From: Methanobacterium sp. PtaU1.Bin242
GTDB taxonomy: Archaea > Methanobacteriota > Methanobacteria > Methanobacteriales > Methanobacteriaceae
DNA length: 8,869 bases
Direction of reading: 5' to 3'
Assembly: GCA_002067565.1 (NCBI GenBank)
Contig: MVQZ01000003.1
Location: 1-8,869, forward strand
Shown piece after piece: positions 5,601 through 8,869 of this stretch. The notes beneath the pieces are model-generated. The model saw only the letters and a program-made list of their open reading frames with translations, was not told where the DNA came from and did not search any database. Numbering within the stretch: the first letter of the stretch is position 1; every line of letters starts with the position of its first letter. Both the position numbers and the translations under genes were made by a program.

Positions 5601-5608
5601 TATATAAA
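5601..5608 (-). promoter_or_regulatory. TATA box of hxlB
   Basis: On the minus strand this reads TTTATATA, an exact archaeal box A consensus. It predicts a start near 5577 and a leader of about 45 nt ahead of the ATG at 5530. It is the best promoter match in the window. Confidence 0.6.
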
Positions 5609-5723
5609 TAGTTCAAGTAACCCCTCAAAATAAATTCTCATCTTCACCATAACCCATAGAACAGATAAATCAGGGGCTTTCAAAATAATAGAATTACGAT
5701 GGAGCATAAAAATATTTATTCTC

Positions 5724-5735
5724 ATCTGATCAGAT
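5724..5735. promoter_or_regulatory. 12-bp perfect palindrome ATCTGATCAGAT upstream of the ModE-like regulator
   Basis: ATCTGATCAGAT is fully self-complementary and ends 24 nt before the ATG at 5760. It lies just downstream of the TATA candidate AAATATTTA (5710-5718), a place where a bound repressor would block transcription. It may be an autoregulatory operator for the neighbouring HTH protein; this is inference. I saw no second copy in the window. Confidence 0.4.
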
Positions 5736-5759
5736 TTTAATATAATTTAAGTGGTTTAA

Positions 5760-6623
5760 ATGTTGTATAAACCTAAATTAAGCCTGATTATAAATGGACA
5801 GGTCCTGGGTTTTAAATTTCTTGAAGCCTTAGACCAAGTGGCCCAGACCATGTCCCAGAGAAGGGCCTCGCAAATTTTGGGAATATCCCATGCGGTGTTA
5901 AACCGGCGTATAAAAGATGCTGAGGAAAAGCTGAGTATGAAACTGGTGGATACTACCGGATCAGGTTCAGAACTCACCAAAAATGGCCGAGAAATTCTTC
6001 AAAAATATCGAAATCTCATGAAAAGGCTTGAAAAGCATACAAAACCAGTTATTTCTGGAGGTTATATTTCAACAGGACTTATAGAAGTTTTAGCTGCAGA
6101 ATACGGGTTAGACGTTCTCATATATAAGTCAGATGATGAAAGTGCCCTGTATCTGGCTGATAGGGATATGGTAGATATTTTAACTCTTGATGACCCTGCT
6201 AAGGCTTTTATGCGAGATCTGGATTTTATTCCCATAGCCCGTGATCATCTGGTACTGGTATCACCTGCCGGAGTGACAGTGGAGCATCTGGATGAGTTGG
6301 AAGGGAAAAAATTTGTGGAAATAGTTGGCTCATCCCAGCGACTGGCCTGGAACACCCTGGACAATAAAGGAGTGGATTATAATTTAGTTAAACATGTTAA
6401 ATCTCCTTATGAAGCTTTAAAGTTGGTTCAGAGTAATAAAGATCTCTACACATTTCTAAACAACAGTTTCATCCCGGGTTGTGATATGTTAAAGGATGAT
6501 ACCCAACATATCATTACTCTGGTTTTACTTAAACAGGATAATGAAAGATTAAAAAGATTTTTAGAGTTTATTTTGGGCAGAGGCCGTAAAATCATAAAAG
6601 AATCAGGTTTTGAAACAATTTAG
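5760..6623 (+). CDS. ModE-type HTH regulator with periplasmic-binding-protein-like ligand domain
   Basis: This 287-residue protein has an N-terminal ModE/LysR-type winged HTH, residues about 5-90. It opens KPKLSLIINGQVLG as in ModE, has the HTH at MSQRRASQILGISHAVLNRRI (31-51), and the wing and linker at EEKLSMKLVDTTGSGSELTKNG (55-76). Residues about 98-285 resemble a type 2 periplasmic-binding-protein fold: LDVLIYKSDDESALYLADRD, DLDFIPIARDHLVLVSP, LEGKKFVEIVG and SPYEALKLV. Proteins of this layout are annotated in methanogens as molybdate-metabolism or LysR-family regulators. The ligand cannot be read from sequence; molybdate, tungstate or an organic anion are options. It diverges from hxlB. 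A PfkB kinase follows 127 nt downstream with no clear terminator between them. The ribosome binding site is weak (GTGG), with a palindrome just upstream. Confidence 0.78.
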   Translation: MLYKPKLSLIINGQVLGFKFLEALDQVAQTMSQRRASQILGISHAVLNRRIKDAEEKLSMKLVDTTGSGSELTKNGREILQKYRNLMKRLEKHTKPVISGGYISTGLIEVLAAEYGLDVLIYKSDDESALYLADRDMVDILTLDDPAKAFMRDLDFIPIARDHLVLVSPAGVTVEHLDELEGKKFVEIVGSSQRLAWNTLDNKGVDYNLVKHVKSPYEALKLVQSNKDLYTFLNNSFIPGCDMLKDDTQHIITLVLLKQDNERLKRFLEFILGRGRKIIKESGFETI

Positions 6624-6740
6624 ATGAACTATCCTCTTATGGTTATTTCATTCCTTCTTGATCTTATCCAATTCTAGTATTTCAGTACGGTCATTGTTTT
6701 GGGTGGTTAATTTTAAATATTTCAAAAATAAAGTTAAGGA

Positions 6741-6747
6741 AGGTGAT
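6741..6747 (+). promoter_or_regulatory. Ribosome binding site that fixes the PfkB kinase start at TTG 6751
   Basis: AGGTGAT, within GGAAGGTGAT, is close to the full archaeal anti-16S match and lies directly before TTG 6751. Starting farther upstream at 6658 would add 31 residues with no family match, and would bury this site inside the gene. No in-frame ATG is near. Confidence 0.75.
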
Positions 6748-6750
6748 TTA

Positions 6751-7659
6751 TTGAAGGATAAAAATGATTTATTGGCCGTTGGACATACCGCATTTGATTA
6801 CATAATCCAGGTTAATCAATTTCCAAAACCAAACTCCTCCACCGCCATAAATAAGATGAAAACACTCTTTGGAGGAGCAGCAGCCAATGTAACTGTTGTT
6901 GCATCTAATTTAGGACTTAAATCAAGTTTAGTTTCTGCTGTAGGGGATGATTTTTTAGGATCTGCCTATCAAAAAAAGCTTATGGATTTGAATATAGACA
7001 CGCAGGGTATGATTCTGGTTGATGAAGAAAAAACTCCCACTGCCTTTGTTATGACCAACGCTAACAATGATCAGATCAGTTACTTTTACTGGGGTGCAGC
7101 AGCCCACTTTAAAAATTCAAACCCACCCATAAAAACCATTCAAAACGCTGCTGCAGTGCATCTGGCCACAGGAGATCCTCATTTCAACAGGAAATGCGGT
7201 GAAGTGGCAAATGAATATGGGAAGCTAATATCCTTTGATCCAGGACAGGATTTGCATATGTATTCTCCTGAAGATCTTAAAGATGTTTTAAAGATTTCTG
7301 ACATCCTATTTGGAAATCATCATGAAATTGACCGCATTATGGATGCATTGAAAATTGATATAAACGAATTGAGAGATTTAGGGCCAGATATTGTTGTTAA
7401 AACTGTAGGAAAGGAAGGAAGTATCATATATTCTGATAAAAAGATAAAAATAGATGCGATACTTACTGAAACTCTTGATCCCACGGGAGCAGGCGATTCT
7501 TATAGGGCCGGATTTCTTAAATCTTATCTTAATGGTGAAGATCTCCAAAAATGTGGGAATTTTGCCTCGGCAGTTGCTTCATTTATTGTGGAAGCTGAAG
7601 GCTGTCAAACCAATATCCCCAACAATAATATGGTCTTAAAACGGTTGAAACATCACTAA
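6751..7659 (+). CDS. PfkB-family carbohydrate/nucleoside kinase
   Basis: With the TTG start this is 302 residues, the usual length for the ribokinase/PfkB family. PfkB signature 1 is seen around LFGGAAANVTVVASNLG (39-55) followed by VGDDFLG (64-70). Signature 2 is DPTGAGDSYRAGFL (243-256), with the catalytic base D249 in GAGD. The N-terminal strand LLAVGHTAFDYIIQV (7-21) and the ending EGCQTNIP (283-290) resemble archaeal nucleoside kinases of the MJ0406 type, which phosphorylate cytidine, inosine and guanosine. Ribokinase or another sugar kinase cannot be excluded. It follows the ModE-like gene by 127 nt on the same strand. Neither a clear separate promoter nor a terminator is visible between them, so they may be co-transcribed. 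Neighbouring HxlB makes pentose phosphates, which may indicate pentose/nucleoside metabolism, but this is inference. Confidence 0.83.
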   Translation: MKDKNDLLAVGHTAFDYIIQVNQFPKPNSSTAINKMKTLFGGAAANVTVVASNLGLKSSLVSAVGDDFLGSAYQKKLMDLNIDTQGMILVDEEKTPTAFVMTNANNDQISYFYWGAAAHFKNSNPPIKTIQNAAAVHLATGDPHFNRKCGEVANEYGKLISFDPGQDLHMYSPEDLKDVLKISDILFGNHHEIDRIMDALKIDINELRDLGPDIVVKTVGKEGSIIYSDKKIKIDAILTETLDPTGAGDSYRAGFLKSYLNGEDLQKCGNFASAVASFIVEAEGCQTNIPNNNMVLKRLKHH

Positions 7660-8036
7660 TCCAGTAAATAAGGCTAAAAAAGACTTATAAGTAGATATAT
7701 CCTAAAAAAGCACGTAAAGTAAATATTAATAGAATTAACTAAAAATTAGGGTCTCAAGCCATCTGAACATTGATTATAATTTTATATCCAACTAATAAGA
7801 TGAGATCTACATTATGATTAATTAATTCCGGTGGATAATACTGAATCTTAATTTGAAGCATTAAGGAAATCATTTAATACATATCTATTTTTAAGTGAAA
7901 CATAAATTGAAATATAAGAATATGGCAGAAATGCACATATAATTAGAGAATAATAATATACAAAATTGCAAAGGTTCAATTGAATATTGCTTATTATTAG
8001 AGCTTTTATGATTTAAAAAGTTAACACGGTGATTCT
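7660..8036. other. 377-bp intergenic region upstream of the thiC-family gene
   Basis: I find no gene. AT-rich with a 10-bp palindrome ACTTATAAGT (7683-7692) and a hairpin CTTAAT-N7-ATTAAG (7847-7852 and 7860-7865). TATA candidates for the downstream gene are AAATATAAG (about 7909-7917) and TTTTATGA (about 8004-8011); neither is clear. I see no conserved TPP-riboswitch sequences such as the CUGAGA or ACCxUUGAACCUGAU elements. No good T tract follows the PfkB gene, so where its transcript ends is not obvious. The gene start is preceded by GGTGATT at 8028-8034. Confidence 0.5.

Positions 8037-8869
<833 letters not shown>

Noticed and set aside
6624..6677. 17-codon hydrophobic micro-ORF directly after the ModE-like stop
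   Set aside because: No ribosome binding site, no recognisable family, and in-frame continuation after a TAG is expected by chance; pyrrolysine read-through is not expected in this lineage.
6658..6750. Upstream start for the PfkB kinase
   Set aside because: The 31 added residues match nothing in the family, and a near-perfect ribosome binding site precedes TTG 6751.
7660..8036. TPP riboswitch upstream of thiC
   Set aside because: The conserved thi-box elements are not present; fragments such as GGTCTC or ATCTGAAC do not form the required arrangement.

Overview
The window looks like chromosomal DNA of a hydrogenotrophic methanogen of the Methanobacteriales, most likely a mesophilic Methanobacterium-like archaeon. 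Three things point there: a formylmethanofuran dehydrogenase operon in the fwdH-F-G-D order known from Methanothermobacter, very AT-rich intergenic DNA with archaeal TATA boxes (TTTATATA type), and ribosome binding sites of the GGAGG/GGTGAT type. I cannot name a species from sequence alone.

Left part (1-2075, minus strand): the 5' half of a tungsten-type formylmethanofuran dehydrogenase operon. Reading leftward it holds an HTH-ferredoxin protein (FwdH type), the eight-cluster polyferredoxin FwdF, the two-cluster ferredoxin FwdG, and the start of FwdD, which is cut by the window edge. The catalytic genes fwdA, fwdC and fwdB are expected beyond position 1. The enzyme catalyses the first step of CO2 reduction in methanogenesis, forming formylmethanofuran at a tungsto/molybdopterin guanine dinucleotide site.

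Centre (2076-4137): a 444-bp AT-rich divergent promoter region, then mobB (with a fused Fe-S domain) and moaA, overlapping by 14 nt on the plus strand. Both make the pterin cofactor that the Fwd enzyme needs, so enzyme and cofactor genes share one intergenic control region. The fwd side carries a 12-bp direct repeat spaced by 33 bp and two GTGT/ACAC inverted repeats.

Right part (4138-8869): a cysteine-free carboxymuconolactone decarboxylase-family protein, a convergent 6-phospho-3-hexuloisomerase (hxlB), a divergently transcribed ModE-type HTH/periplasmic-binding-protein-like regulator, a PfkB-family kinase starting with TTG, a 377-bp gap, and the 5' part of a thiC-family gene that runs off the right edge. 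The ModE-like regulator may connect metal supply to the Fwd and cofactor genes, but this is inference.

The window holds no RNA gene, transposon, CRISPR array or phage sign that I can support. Most genes are ordinary for this lineage. The points most worth follow-up are the HTH-ferredoxin protein leading the fwd operon together with its repeat-rich promoter, the MobB-FeS fusion, and the ThiC paralogue whose substrate-binding DGLR motif reads NAMR.
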